A stretch of DNA of 64,000 nt from Slackia heliotrinireducens DSM 20476 (GCF_000023885.1 NC_013165.1:1984001-2048000), one strand, 5' to 3'. Counted from the stretch's first letter, positions 45,710 through 54,180 are shown. A program made the numbers and translations. The notes: a model not told the origin generated them from the sequence alone.

Positions 45710-46468
45710 ATGAAGAAGCGCACAATCGGACTCGTCACGGCATCTTCCCTGGTGGCAGGGGCGGCTGTGGCAGGCGCGCTCTTCATTCCCAGCTGCAACC
45801 AGCCTGTAGCCGTATACGGCCCTCCCGACCCCGAACCCGTCTACGATCCGGCGAACAACGAGAACGAGGATGTTTACGGCCCGCCCGAATACTTCGACGA
45901 CAACGACTCCGCAGACATTGTGGACGAAGCCGAACACGAATCCCCCGACGCATCCGAGGACGAAGCCGAAACCGCCGATAAGGCGAACGCCGACCAGGCC
46001 AGCGCCTCTTCCGGGGTCGTAACCACCGGCCAGACGTCGTATACGTCATCTTCCGCCCAATCCGCGTACGCTGACGAAGCCGACATCCAGTCCGTCGATT
46101 ACGAACCCGCGAAAGACCCCGAGCAGACGATTCCCTCCTCGGCAGAAGCCGCAAATGCAGCCGGCCCCGGCTTCTTCGTAGTCGACGAAAACGAGAACGT
46201 GTGCGTGTACGGGCCTCCGGAATGGTTCGAGCCCGGATACGACCCGACCAACAACCAGAACGTCGACGTGTACGGTCCGCCCGAATATTACGATGATTCC
46301 GACAAGCCGGAATTCATCGCCAGCAGCAACGAGAACGTGTGCGTGTACGGGCCGCCGGAGTGGTTCGAACAGCACGGCGGCAACCCCGATAAGCCCGATC
46401 AGGGCGGCACGTCGGAAAACGAGTCTGAAACCAGCGAACCCTCCGAGGGCGCGGACGAGCAACGATAA
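45710..46468 (+). CDS. Lipoprotein with five YGPP repeats, partner of a radical SAM enzyme
   Basis: A 252-residue acidic, low-complexity exported protein. Residues 1-28 form a signal peptide with lipobox-like FIPSC (Cys29). The mature part carries YGPP at residues 36, 56, 167, 188 and 213. Two homologous blocks of about 34 residues, 34-66 and 165-197, each hold two motifs separated by a YDP-NN linker; a fifth motif stands alone near the C-terminus. Forms are VYGPPEWF (twice preceded by VC) and VYGPPEYF/EYY. The repeats are joined by Glu/Asp/Ser/Ala-rich disordered sequence. The ATG follows AAGGGAGG. A radical SAM/SPASM gene follows at once, so the repeats are probable modification sites. I recall a radical SAM-associated lipoprotein family in databases; function is unknown. 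Confidence 0.85.
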   Translation: MKKRTIGLVTASSLVAGAAVAGALFIPSCNQPVAVYGPPDPEPVYDPANNENEDVYGPPEYFDDNDSADIVDEAEHESPDASEDEAETADKANADQASASSGVVTTGQTSYTSSSAQSAYADEADIQSVDYEPAKDPEQTIPSSAEAANAAGPGFFVVDENENVCVYGPPEWFEPGYDPTNNQNVDVYGPPEYYDDSDKPEFIASSNENVCVYGPPEWFEQHGGNPDKPDQGGTSENESETSEPSEGADEQR

Positions 46469-46496
46469 CGAACCGATACGGATCGGCCGAAACCAC

Positions 46497-47567
46497 ATGC
46501 ATGCCTTGAAAGAACAGCACCTCAACCAGCTGGCCGATTACACCCGGCAGCTTTACCGCGCTCCCGAGCTGCGCAAGCTGTTTCTGGAACTCACACTGCA
46601 ATGCAACGAGCATTGCTGGCACTGCGGCAGCAGCTGCACCGCTGCCCGCGGCGACGAGCTGTCGACCCAGGAATTCTGCAGCGTCATAGACCAGGTGAAG
46701 ATAGACTTCGCCGACAAGCTCCCCTACCTGTGCATCACGGGCGGCGAGCCTTTGCTGCGCCACGATTTCTTCGACATCATGGGGCATGCGCACAGGCTGG
46801 GATTCGACTGGGGCATGACCAGCAACGGCACGCTCATCACGCCCGAAGTGGCCCACAAACTGGCGGCATGCGGCATGCGCACCGTTTCGATATCGATAGA
46901 CGGAACGCCTGAAAGCCACGACCGGTTCCGCGCGAGCTCCAGCGGGTTCGACCGCGCGATGGCAGGCGTGCAGAGCCTCATCGACGAAGGCGCCTTTTCC
47001 AGCGTACAGGTGACCACTGTGGTGAACCACGTGACCGTGAACGAGCTGGACGCGATGTTCGACATGCTTGGCGACGTGGACATCGATTCGTGGCGCGTCA
47101 TCAACGTGGAACCCATCGGTCGCGCGCTGCAACGCCCCGACCTGATGTGCACGCCTGACGACTTGCGCCGCATGTTCGGGTTCATCCGCGAGAAGCGCGC
47201 CCAGGGCTGGCCCGTGGAGTACGGCTGCAGCCACTATCTGGGACTGGACTTCGAGGTGGAGGTGCGCCCCTGGTACTGGCTGTGCAACGCGGGCGTGTAC
47301 ACGGCGAGCGTCACGTCCAACGGCGACATCGCCGCATGCCTGGACATCCCCCGCCGACCCGACACCGTGCAGGGCAACATTCGCAAGCGTCGGCTACGCG
47401 ATGTGTGGGAAAACGAGTTCACCTTGTTCAGGCGCGATATCGGCGACTCCTGCGAGGAGTGTTGCTCCTGCGAGCACATGCGCTTCTGCCGCGGCGGCGC
47501 CTGCCATAGCTGGGATTTTGACGCCAACCGCCAGCAAATCTGTCTGAAAGGCGTGCTCTTCGACTGA
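46497..47567 (+). CDS. Radical SAM/SPASM protein
   Basis: A 356-residue radical SAM enzyme. The cluster motif CNEHCWHC (C-x3-C-x2-C) is at residues 36-43, GGEP at 82-85, and a SPASM-like cysteine-rich C-terminus (WLCNAG, AACLDIPRR, CEECCSCEHMRFCRGGACHS, then ICLKG) would bind one or two auxiliary [4Fe-4S] clusters. SPASM enzymes typically modify peptide side chains by forming thioether, C-C or epimerised residues. The start ATG at 46497 lies 28 bases after the lipoprotein stop without a strong ribosome binding site, suggesting coupling. The VYGPP lipoprotein is its likely substrate. No precursor peptide of ordinary RiPP size is seen nearby. Confidence 0.9.
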   Translation: MHALKEQHLNQLADYTRQLYRAPELRKLFLELTLQCNEHCWHCGSSCTAARGDELSTQEFCSVIDQVKIDFADKLPYLCITGGEPLLRHDFFDIMGHAHRLGFDWGMTSNGTLITPEVAHKLAACGMRTVSISIDGTPESHDRFRASSSGFDRAMAGVQSLIDEGAFSSVQVTTVVNHVTVNELDAMFDMLGDVDIDSWRVINVEPIGRALQRPDLMCTPDDLRRMFGFIREKRAQGWPVEYGCSHYLGLDFEVEVRPWYWLCNAGVYTASVTSNGDIAACLDIPRRPDTVQGNIRKRRLRDVWENEFTLFRRDIGDSCEECCSCEHMRFCRGGACHSWDFDANRQQICLKGVLFD

Positions 47568-47585
47568 CGCAGGTTCGGGTGGTTG

Positions 47586-48023
47586 TCACTCGTTTCGTTC
47601 GGCGAATTCCCTCATGTTCTTGGCGATGACCGCCAGGCCTTGGTACACGTTTTCACGCACCTCTTCGGAAAGACCCTGGCCGGCGGCCTCGAGGGTTGCA
47701 GCGGCTTTGCGCTGGACCTGCTCGGCCACGGCCCGGCCTTCGTCCGTCAGGATGATCGGGGCGCGGTAGCGTTTCTCACCATAAGGTTCCACCAGGCCTT
47801 TTTCCTGAAACACGGCGACGGCCCGCGAGATGTCGGCCTTGTCGCGCTGGGTTATCTCGGCTAGGCGGGCGGCCGTAAGCTCCTTGCCGGCAGCCGCCAG
47901 AACCTCCAGGTACAGCGCATAGGTGCCCTTCATGCCGTATTGCTGCATCTCCTCGGCGGCAATCCTGTTCCAATACCGGTTGATGGTGAAAAGCGACAAG
48001 GTATATTGTTCGAATCGTTCCAT
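47586..48023 (-). CDS. MarR-family transcriptional regulator
   Basis: A 145-residue winged-helix regulator (YLEVLAAAGKELTAARLAEITQRDKADISRAVAVFQEKGLVE, residues about 38-80; then the wing YRAPIILTDEGRAVAEQV). It is the second gene of a two-gene unit behind degV, 48 bases after its stop. Two TGTTGATGC-type palindromes overlapping the degV promoter are likely its binding sites, giving autoregulation. Confidence 0.92.
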   Translation of the reverse strand: MERFEQYTLSLFTINRYWNRIAAEEMQQYGMKGTYALYLEVLAAAGKELTAARLAEITQRDKADISRAVAVFQEKGLVEPYGEKRYRAPIILTDEGRAVAEQVQRKAAATLEAAGQGLSEEVRENVYQGLAVIAKNMREFAERNE

Positions 48024-48071
48024 TCAAGCACCTAGTTCCCTCGGACCGGTAATACCCAGTCGCCGACAACC

Positions 48072-48929
48072 CTAGACAGTCTGCACCATGAAGAACGCGG
48101 CCACAACGCCGCCCGGGCCCACATGGGTTCCCACAACGCTGCAGATCTGCGCGCAGTCCAGCTCATCCCGGTAATCTTCCCATAGAGCACGGCTGTCCTC
48201 TATGTAGTTCTGCAATTGCTCGTCTGACGTCCCAGTATAGCCGAGTAGAATCGGCAAGGCATAGTCGATTCCGCTTTCTTCCGTCTGTTTGATGAGAAAG
48301 TTGTTGGCCTTCTTGGAACCGCGGGCCTTGCCCAGAAACAGGATCTCACCTTCCTTCACCCTGACCACCGGCTTAACGTTCAGGACGCCGTCCGCGAACG
48401 CCGTGGTTTTGGAGATGCGACCGCCGCGCTTCAGGTACTCCAGCGTGTCAAGCACCGCCATCAGACAGATGCGCTCGCGCTTCTCCTCGATTTCGGCCGC
48501 GAGCTCATCGAGCCCCATGCCTGCTTCGGCGCACGCAAGGGCGTGCTCGACCAGAATGCCGGCCCCGATGGATACGCTGCCGCTGTCGATTACACGAATT
48601 TCCGGGTAGGCATCCGCCGCGATGCAGGCGCTTTGGTAGGTACCGGAAAACTGCGACGCCACAGTGATGACGATGCCTTGCTGGCCCCTTTTTCGGATTT
48701 CGGAATAGACCTGCTCGAAAGCCATCGGGGTCGCCTGGCTGGTCTTCGGCATGATGACTCCCGATTCCAGCTTCTCGTAAAACTCGTCGCGGCTCAAGTT
48801 GATGCCGTCTAGGTACTCCTGGTCGCCGAAGGACACGGTCAGAGGCACCGTTTCCAACCGATCCTGGAAACGGGCGGGCATATCGGTGGTCGAATCGATG
48901 ATCACCTGTATGTTCGAAGAGCTTGCCAT
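48072..48929 (-). CDS. DegV-family fatty-acid-binding protein
   Basis: A 285-residue DegV protein (VIIDSTTDMPARF at the N-terminus; SQATPMAFEQVYSEIRKRGQQGIVITVAS with the SQP-like motif near 59-88; C-terminal HVGPGGVVAAFF). Relatives bind a long-chain fatty acid and, as FakB, present it to the fatty acid kinase FakA. No fakA is in the window. Transcribed together with marR from a promoter at about 48996-49024. Confidence 0.93.
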   Translation of the reverse strand: MASSSNIQVIIDSTTDMPARFQDRLETVPLTVSFGDQEYLDGINLSRDEFYEKLESGVIMPKTSQATPMAFEQVYSEIRKRGQQGIVITVASQFSGTYQSACIAADAYPEIRVIDSGSVSIGAGILVEHALACAEAGMGLDELAAEIEEKRERICLMAVLDTLEYLKRGGRISKTTAFADGVLNVKPVVRVKEGEILFLGKARGSKKANNFLIKQTEESGIDYALPILLGYTGTSDEQLQNYIEDSRALWEDYRDELDCAQICSVVGTHVGPGGVVAAFFMVQTV

Positions 48930-48975
48930 GCAAGCCCCCTTTCAAGTCTGCAAAACCGAATGTTCACGCATAGAT

Positions 48976-49026
48976 GTTGATGCATCAACGTCGGGATTGT
49001 AGAGACCATTTGTTGATGCGTCAACA
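48976..49026 (-). promoter_or_regulatory. degV-marR promoter with two MarR-like operators
   Basis: On the minus strand TTGACG (49024-49019), 17 bases, TACAAT (49001-48996). Palindrome 1, GTTGATGCATCAAC (48976-48989), covers the predicted start site; palindrome 2, TGTTGA-TGCG-TCAACA (49011-49026), covers the -35 box. Centres are 36 bases apart. This layout is a classic repressor target, and a marR gene is in the operon. Confidence 0.75.
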
Positions 49027-49167
49027 TTTGTGGAGAAACGAACGTGCGAATCCACAGACGTACAAGCTCCGGCACGAAGCCGCCCCCATACACGAAGGGA
49101 GGGCGCCCTGCACCCTCCCTTGGAATCAACCGTATCGCCTTGCGCCATCGGCCTTTGACCAGACAGT

Positions 49168-50197
49168 CTATTTCAAATACGGCCGCCCCTTTATGAAGAT
49201 GTAGACCACCGAAACCAGGCTGAAACCGAGCCCTATGATGCCGATGATCGGCACGCCGCCAAAGCCGGGCGAGACCTCCGACGCCCCCAGGATGCAGCAC
49301 CCCAGGATGAAGGCCGAACTCACCAACGCCAGCGATACGATCGAGGCAACGGCACGCAGGTCCTTGGCGAAACGCTCGTTGCTGGAAAGCTCCATGTTCA
49401 AGCGCACCTGTGTCGAAGCTTTCCAAATCCACCCCGATGAACTGGTCCGACATGGTTTCGCACAGTTCGAGCAAAGCCGCATGGTCAACCGCCCCGCGGG
49501 GCTTGGCGATTTTGAGGACCTGGCGCTTCAACCCGTAAGCATCACCTTTCACCAGGGCCAAAATAAGCTGTTCAAGCGTATCGCGTTGCCCCGAGGTCAT
49601 CGTGCCCATCATGCCGAAATCGATCCATTCGATACCGCCGTCATCGGGCAGGACGAGGACGTTGCCCGCATGCGGGTCGGCATGATAGAAACCATCCTCC
49701 ATGAACTGCTCCATATAGTTATGGGCCACCAGATAGGCCAAGTCGTCGCGCTGATTGTCGGACAGCCCGAGGCCGTCGATTTTCTCCACGCAAGGGCTGC
49801 CCGCGAAATCCTCGGTCAGCACCGCCGAGGTGGAGTAGTCGCGGTAGCAACGAGGCGATGTCACGCGCTCGCGAGACTCGTTGTTGGTAAAGAACCTCTC
49901 CAGATTGTTTGCCTCGTTTTCGAAATCCAGCTCTTCGGTGGAGGTGCGCACCATCTCGTCAACCAACTCCTTGACGGACAGGCCCTCCCCTTCGGGCACC
50001 ACGCAATCGTAGACGTCGACGATTCGCTCCATGATGGCCAAGTCGTTCGTCACCGTATCGACGATACCGGGACGCTGAACCTTCACGGCAACGACGGTGC
50101 CGTCGGGAAGCGTCGCCTTGTGCACCTGCGCGATGGAAGCAGACCCGACCGGATTCTCGTCGAAATCCGCGAACGTTTGCGGGCCCTCTTCATCATC
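49168..50197 (-). pseudogene. Broken UbiB/ABC1-family kinase-like gene
   Basis: Minus-strand sequence encodes UbiB/AarF segments: the ATP-loop region FADFDENPVGSASIAQVHKA near 50130-50190, ELDFENEANN, HADPHAGNVLVLPDDGGIEWIDFG near 49620-49690, and two C-terminal helices ending KGRPYLK. Two lesions are visible. The N-terminal part with the KxGQ motif is missing, an in-frame TGA standing at 50198-50200. A frameshift lies near 49405-49420, after DLESFDT, where the true C-terminus (QVRLNMELSSNERF) continues in another frame. An open frame of 407 residues across the shift ends in nonsense sequence. Confidence 0.82.
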
Positions 50198-50504
50198 TCA
50201 GGAAACGTCGCCACGAGAACTCCCCTCGTCTCTGTCGGCTTGCAGCTGCAGTGCCGATTGTTAAATCATGCACGACCATAATGACAGACCTACGGCAGAA
50301 TGAAAATTCAGTATTCAAGTCTTCTAATGTATAGTTCTAGAAGCGCCGCCCGACCGCTCCCCCAAAAGGCCGCGGCTGCCGGCAGATCGCCCCTTTTTTG
50401 TGCGAACGGGCTTTGCACAAAGTTGACATTCGCCTAACAGCCGCCGAACCGTCGGTTCGTATCATCGTCTCCGTTAATGAACCATATGACGAAAGGTACG
50501 CATC
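50198..50504. other. Gap between the ubiB relic and pit
   Basis: About 307 bases with no gene. The right half carries the pit promoter elements described separately; the left half may contain degraded sequence from the missing ubiB start, but I cannot read UbiB residues in it. Confidence 0.5.
50423..50465 (+). promoter_or_regulatory. Pho-box-like repeats and promoter of pit
   Basis: TTGACA (50423), CTAACA (50434) and CGAACC (50445) recur with an 11-base period, ending nine bases before TATCAT (50460-50465), a possible -10 box. PhoB and PhoP bind tandem 11-base-spaced repeats of this kind in place of a -35 box. The downstream gene is a phosphate transporter. Inferred from pattern only; the third repeat is weak. 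Confidence 0.45.
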
Positions 50505-51554
50505 ATGACGGTATCTTTAGCGACGGTGGCAGCAGCGTTTGCAGCGAATCCCATTCTGCTGCTCATCATTGTGCTCTGTCTGGGAGCGACAATGGTCAAC
50601 GGAGCCACCGACGCACCCAACGCCATCGCCACCGTGGTCGGCACGAAGGCCATGGCACCGACACCCGCCATCATCATGGCTGCCATCTGCAATTTCATCG
50701 GCATGGTGGGCATTACCGCCGTCAGCACCGCCGTTGCCAGCACCATCTTCGGCATGGTGGACTTCGGCGGCGACACCCATGCGGCGCTTGTGGCCCTTGC
50801 GGCCGCCATGGTCGCCATCATCGTCTGGGGCGTTGCGGCATGGGCGTTCGGCATTCCCACCAGCCAGAGCCATTCGCTCATCGCCGGCATCACCGGCGCT
50901 GCCATCGCCTTGCAGGGCGGTTTGGGCGGCGTGAATCCCGACCAATGGATCAAGGTCGTATACGGCCTGGTCGTGAGCACCGGTCTGGGATTCGGCACAG
51001 GTTGGCTCTTCACGAGACTCATTAAAATGACTTGCTCGCAGATGCACCGCAGGCGTGCGACCAAAGCCTTCGACTGGATGCAGATCGCAGCTGGAGCAGG
51101 CGTGGCCATCCTCCACGGCGCCCAAGACGGCCAGAAGTTCCTGTCGCTGTGCATGCTCGCCGTCATGCTGGGCATATACGGCACCACCGAGATGAGCGCA
51201 TTCCCCCTGTGGATGGTCGTGCTCGTCAGCCTCACCATGAGTTTGGGCACCGCCGTCGGTGGACGCAAGATCATCAAATCCGTCGGCATGAACATGGTGA
51301 GGATGGAAACCTACCAGGGATTCGCCGCCTGCCTGGCCGCCTGCTTCTGCATCGCCTTGGCCACGTTCACGGGCATCCCCGTGTCCACAACCCACACCAA
51401 GACCACGGCGATCATGGGCGTCGGTGCCGAGAAGAGCATGCGCAACGTCAAATGGGACCTGGCCGGAACCATGGTGCTCACCTGGGTGCTGACCTTCCCC
51501 GGATGCGGCCTTATCGCCTACGTGTTCACCTACATCTTCCTGCTCGTCCTGTAA
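50505..51554 (+). CDS. pit: Inorganic phosphate transporter, PiT family
   Basis: A 349-residue membrane protein of the PiT family (low-affinity phosphate:cation symport). Both inverted signature repeats are present: GATMVNGATDAPNAIATVVGT near residues 27-47, with GIPTSQSHSLIAGITGA near 125, and the second half HGAQDGQKFL near 205 with GIPVSTTHTKTTAIMGVGAE near 285. About ten helices. The ATG follows GAAAGGTACGCATC. A PhoB/PhoR-like pair lies 440 bases downstream. Confidence 0.94.
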   Translation: MTVSLATVAAAFAANPILLLIIVLCLGATMVNGATDAPNAIATVVGTKAMAPTPAIIMAAICNFIGMVGITAVSTAVASTIFGMVDFGGDTHAALVALAAAMVAIIVWGVAAWAFGIPTSQSHSLIAGITGAAIALQGGLGGVNPDQWIKVVYGLVVSTGLGFGTGWLFTRLIKMTCSQMHRRRATKAFDWMQIAAGAGVAILHGAQDGQKFLSLCMLAVMLGIYGTTEMSAFPLWMVVLVSLTMSLGTAVGGRKIIKSVGMNMVRMETYQGFAACLAACFCIALATFTGIPVSTTHTKTTAIMGVGAEKSMRNVKWDLAGTMVLTWVLTFPGCGLIAYVFTYIFLLVL

Positions 51555-51582
51555 AACAGCCCCCCTTCGAACGGACGCCTTC

Positions 51583-51813
51583 ATGCATTACGATCCGGAC
51601 AACCACTACGACCCCTATGCGCCGCAGACGTCGATCGCACAAAAGGTGATCAGGTATATCGTCCGCCTTATCAAGCAACACAGGCATACGGGCCCGAACG
51701 ATTCTTCGACAACGCCTAAGAACGAGCGGCCTGACCACGACGAACGCCACAGCGAACAGCCACCACGCACCGCAGATGCGAACGACGGCACCCCGCCGTA
51801 TGGGCCGGCTTAA
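51583..51813 (+). CDS. Possible small hydrophilic protein
   Basis: A 76-residue frame (MHYDPDNHYDPYAPQTSIAQKV at the start) rich in His, Asp and Pro, with an amphipathic stretch IRYIVRLIKQHR. No recognised family and no strong ribosome binding site. It lies between pit and the response regulator, in the same direction. It may be real or chance. Confidence 0.35.
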   Translation: MHYDPDNHYDPYAPQTSIAQKVIRYIVRLIKQHRHTGPNDSSTTPKNERPDHDERHSEQPPRTADANDGTPPYGPA

Positions 51814-51984
51814 GACCATTGCAGCCGACGACTGCCGCGCTGCGGACTACATGGAAGCCGCAAAACAAGCGTAACAGGAACAACTCAACGACAAAGGAGC
51901 GCCATCGTGGGACGAGCCGACGCCGCTGAATCGACTTTTCAAGAATTTGACAATGGCATAGGACGGGAATCGGAACCGCTAGCC

Positions 51985-51990
51985 TATAAT
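51985..51990 (+). promoter_or_regulatory. Consensus -10 box six bases before the response regulator ATG
   Basis: TATAAT at 51985-51990 lies so close to the ATG at 51997 that transcription would start at or next to the start codon, giving a leaderless message. No ribosome binding site precedes this ATG. TTGACA at 51947-51952 is too far (32 bases) to be its -35 element. Confidence 0.5.
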
Positions 51991-51996
51991 GAACGT

Positions 51997-52695
51997 ATGA
52001 TTTACTACGTCGAAGATGACCAGAACATACGTGAGCTGGCATTGTACGCCCTGTCTTCCCAGGGTTTAGAAGCCTGTGGCTTCGCTGCTGCCGGCGATTT
52101 CAAGAAAGCATGTTCAAAATTACGTCCTGACCTGGTGTTGCTTGACATCATGCTGCCTGGTGAAGACGGCCTTTCCATTCTCTCCTGGATTCGCAACAAC
52201 GCGGATATGGCAGAAGTGCCGGTCATGATGCTCACCGCGAAGGGAACCGAATTCGACAAGGTTTTGGGGCTTGATTCCGGGGCCGACGACTACCTTGCCA
52301 AGCCCTTCGGCATGATGGAGCTGGTCAGCAGATGCAAGGCGCTGCTCAGGCGCCCTGCCATGGCCCATCCTGCAGACGGCCGGGATGGAGCCGTGACCAT
52401 CGGTCCGATCTCCCTGTCCGTCAGGGACCACGAGGCCTTCGCCGGCACCGCCGAACTCGACCTGACGCTCAAGGAGTTCGACCTGCTCCGCAAACTCATG
52501 GAAAACCCTGGCCGGGCATTCACCCGCTCGCAACTGCTCAAAGACGTATGGGACGTGTCGTTTGTGGGAGAAACCCGAACCGTGGACACGCACATCCAGA
52601 CGCTGCGTCGCAAACTCAACGACGCCTACCCAGGCGCGGGCAACGCCATAGAAACGATCCGCGGGGTTGGATACAGGTTCTCGAAAGAAGGATAG
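51997..52695 (+). CDS. OmpR/PhoB-type response regulator
   Basis: A 232-residue two-domain regulator. The receiver domain starts MIYYVEDDQNIRELAL; Asp50 in LLDIMLPGEDG is the phospho-acceptor, Thr and Lys of MLTAK and YLAKPF complete the site. The C-terminal winged helix (residues about 130-230) has LTLKEFDLLRKLMENPGRAFTRSQLL and RTVDTHIQTLRRKL. ATG at 51997 is preferred to an upstream in-frame GTG at 51907, which would add 30 non-homologous residues. It is two bases upstream of its kinase gene and next to pit, suggesting phosphate response. Confidence 0.92.
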   Translation: MIYYVEDDQNIRELALYALSSQGLEACGFAAAGDFKKACSKLRPDLVLLDIMLPGEDGLSILSWIRNNADMAEVPVMMLTAKGTEFDKVLGLDSGADDYLAKPFGMMELVSRCKALLRRPAMAHPADGRDGAVTIGPISLSVRDHEAFAGTAELDLTLKEFDLLRKLMENPGRAFTRSQLLKDVWDVSFVGETRTVDTHIQTLRRKLNDAYPGAGNAIETIRGVGYRFSKEG

Positions 52696-52697
52696 CC

Positions 52698-54074
52698 ATG
52701 GCGCAGACCAAGAACAGGAAGAAGCTCTCAAGCCGCTTGTTCGCTGCGTTCTTCCTGCTGTCCTTGGTCGTATTCCTGGCCGCCACAACGACCGTCGTGG
52801 CCATGAGCTGGATGGTGTACGAAGGCAACGCCGAAGAGCGGTTGGTGCACCAGACGGAAACGACGGCAGCTGATTTGCGCGGCATGGATACCGAGGAGAT
52901 GAAGGCGGAGCTGGCCCGCACGGCCCTTGCTGACACCCGCATAACGCTAGTCGCCCCTGACGGGACCATCCTGTACGACACCGACGCCGACCCGTCGACC
53001 ATGGCCAACCACGCCGACCGAGAAGAAATCTTTTCGGCCCGGCACGGCGACGAGATCGTAGTGCACCGCAGGTCGGCAACAACGGGTACAGACACCGTCT
53101 ACGCGGCTGTCGCCGTCAATGACGAAGACGTGGTTCTAAGGCTCGCGGAGACCCGAACATCCCTCCCCTATTACTTGAGAAGCCTGTTCGTCCCACTCGC
53201 GTTGGCGGCGCTTCTAGCTGCGGCCCTGTCCGCAGCGCTGGCCCGGACCATCACCCGCATGGTTGTCACGCCTCTTCTGTCCGTCGATCTGGATGAGCCT
53301 CTAGAAAGCGAAGCTTACGAGGAGGTGGAGCCGCTCCTGTCCCGCATTGCGACGCAACGTAGCGAGCTTATCGGCCAAAATGAGCAGCTTGAAAAGTCCA
53401 TGAACATGCGCAAGGAATTCACCGGGAACGTCAGCCACGAGATGAAATCGCCGCTGCAGGTTATCGGCGGCTATGCGGAGCTCATCGAAAGCGGCGTGGC
53501 CGGTCCCGAGGACACGAAGCGGTTCGCCAGCCTAATCAGGTCAGAATCCCATGCGATGCGCGAGCTCATCGATGACGTGCTTCTGCTGTCCAAATTGGAC
53601 GAGAACGCCTTCGGCGAACCACTTCCCATCGACCTTTCGGAAGTGTGCCTGCGCGCCGTAGCCCGACTGGAGAACACCACACAGGCCCACGGCACCGAAA
53701 TCCGCACCGACTGCCCTTCGGGGATGTTGATCTTCGGGTCGCAGGCCCTGGCCGACCAGGTGGTGTGCAACCTGCTGGAAAACGCCATCCGATACGGCGG
53801 AGGCTTGGTTGAGGTGAAGGTGGCCAGGTGCGGCGAAAACATCGAGCTGTCGGTGGCGGACAACGGCCCGGGCATCCCCGACGACCAGAAGGAGCGAGTG
53901 TTCGAACGGTTCTACCGCATGGACCCGTCGCGCTCCAGGGAGACCGGCGGCACGGGACTCGGCCTTGCCATTGTAAAACACGCCACCCAGACCATGGGAG
54001 GAACCTCTTACACAGAGGATTCGGAGCTCGGCGGCGCCCGACTGTGCGTCAGGGTGCCGGCGGCTTCGGCATAA
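52698..54074 (+). CDS. Sensor histidine kinase, PhoR-like
   Basis: A 458-residue membrane kinase. Transmembrane helices at about 15-38 and 158-180 enclose an extracytoplasmic sensor (residues 40-155, with LVAPDGTILYDTDADP). A short linker leads to the H-box NVSHEMKSPLQVIGGYAEL (His247), N-box NLLENAIRYGGG, and G boxes DNGPGIPDD and GGTGLGLAIVKHA. It pairs with the preceding response regulator. Architecture and context favour a PhoR-type phosphate sensor, but cell-envelope sensing is also possible. Confidence 0.92.
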   Translation: MAQTKNRKKLSSRLFAAFFLLSLVVFLAATTTVVAMSWMVYEGNAEERLVHQTETTAADLRGMDTEEMKAELARTALADTRITLVAPDGTILYDTDADPSTMANHADREEIFSARHGDEIVVHRRSATTGTDTVYAAVAVNDEDVVLRLAETRTSLPYYLRSLFVPLALAALLAAALSAALARTITRMVVTPLLSVDLDEPLESEAYEEVEPLLSRIATQRSELIGQNEQLEKSMNMRKEFTGNVSHEMKSPLQVIGGYAELIESGVAGPEDTKRFASLIRSESHAMRELIDDVLLLSKLDENAFGEPLPIDLSEVCLRAVARLENTTQAHGTEIRTDCPSGMLIFGSQALADQVVCNLLENAIRYGGGLVEVKVARCGENIELSVADNGPGIPDDQKERVFERFYRMDPSRSRETGGTGLGLAIVKHATQTMGGTSYTEDSELGGARLCVRVPAASA

Positions 54075-54115
54075 GGCCGGCACACCCGCGGCAAACGGAT
54101 TCAGACCCGAATGAA

Positions 54116-54154
54116 GAAGGGCCGCCCCCGAACGTGCGTCGGGGGCGGCCCTTC
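54116..54154. terminator. Bidirectional terminator after the histidine kinase
   Basis: GAAGGGCCGCCCCCG and CGGGGGCGGCCCTTC form a 15-pair stem around a nine-base loop. It lies between the kinase (plus) and the convergent small membrane protein gene (minus) and can serve both. Confidence 0.85.
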
Positions 54155-54180
54155 TCTGAGCCGACATATGACGTGTGCGG

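Noticed and set aside
49235-50281. 348-residue open frame on the plus strand
   Set aside because: Antisense to the broken ubiB gene; the UbiB motifs on the other strand explain the coding signal.
51947-51990. TTGACA and TATAAT as one promoter for the response regulator
   Set aside because: The spacer is 32 bases, far beyond the usable range; only the TATAAT is kept as a possible -10 element.
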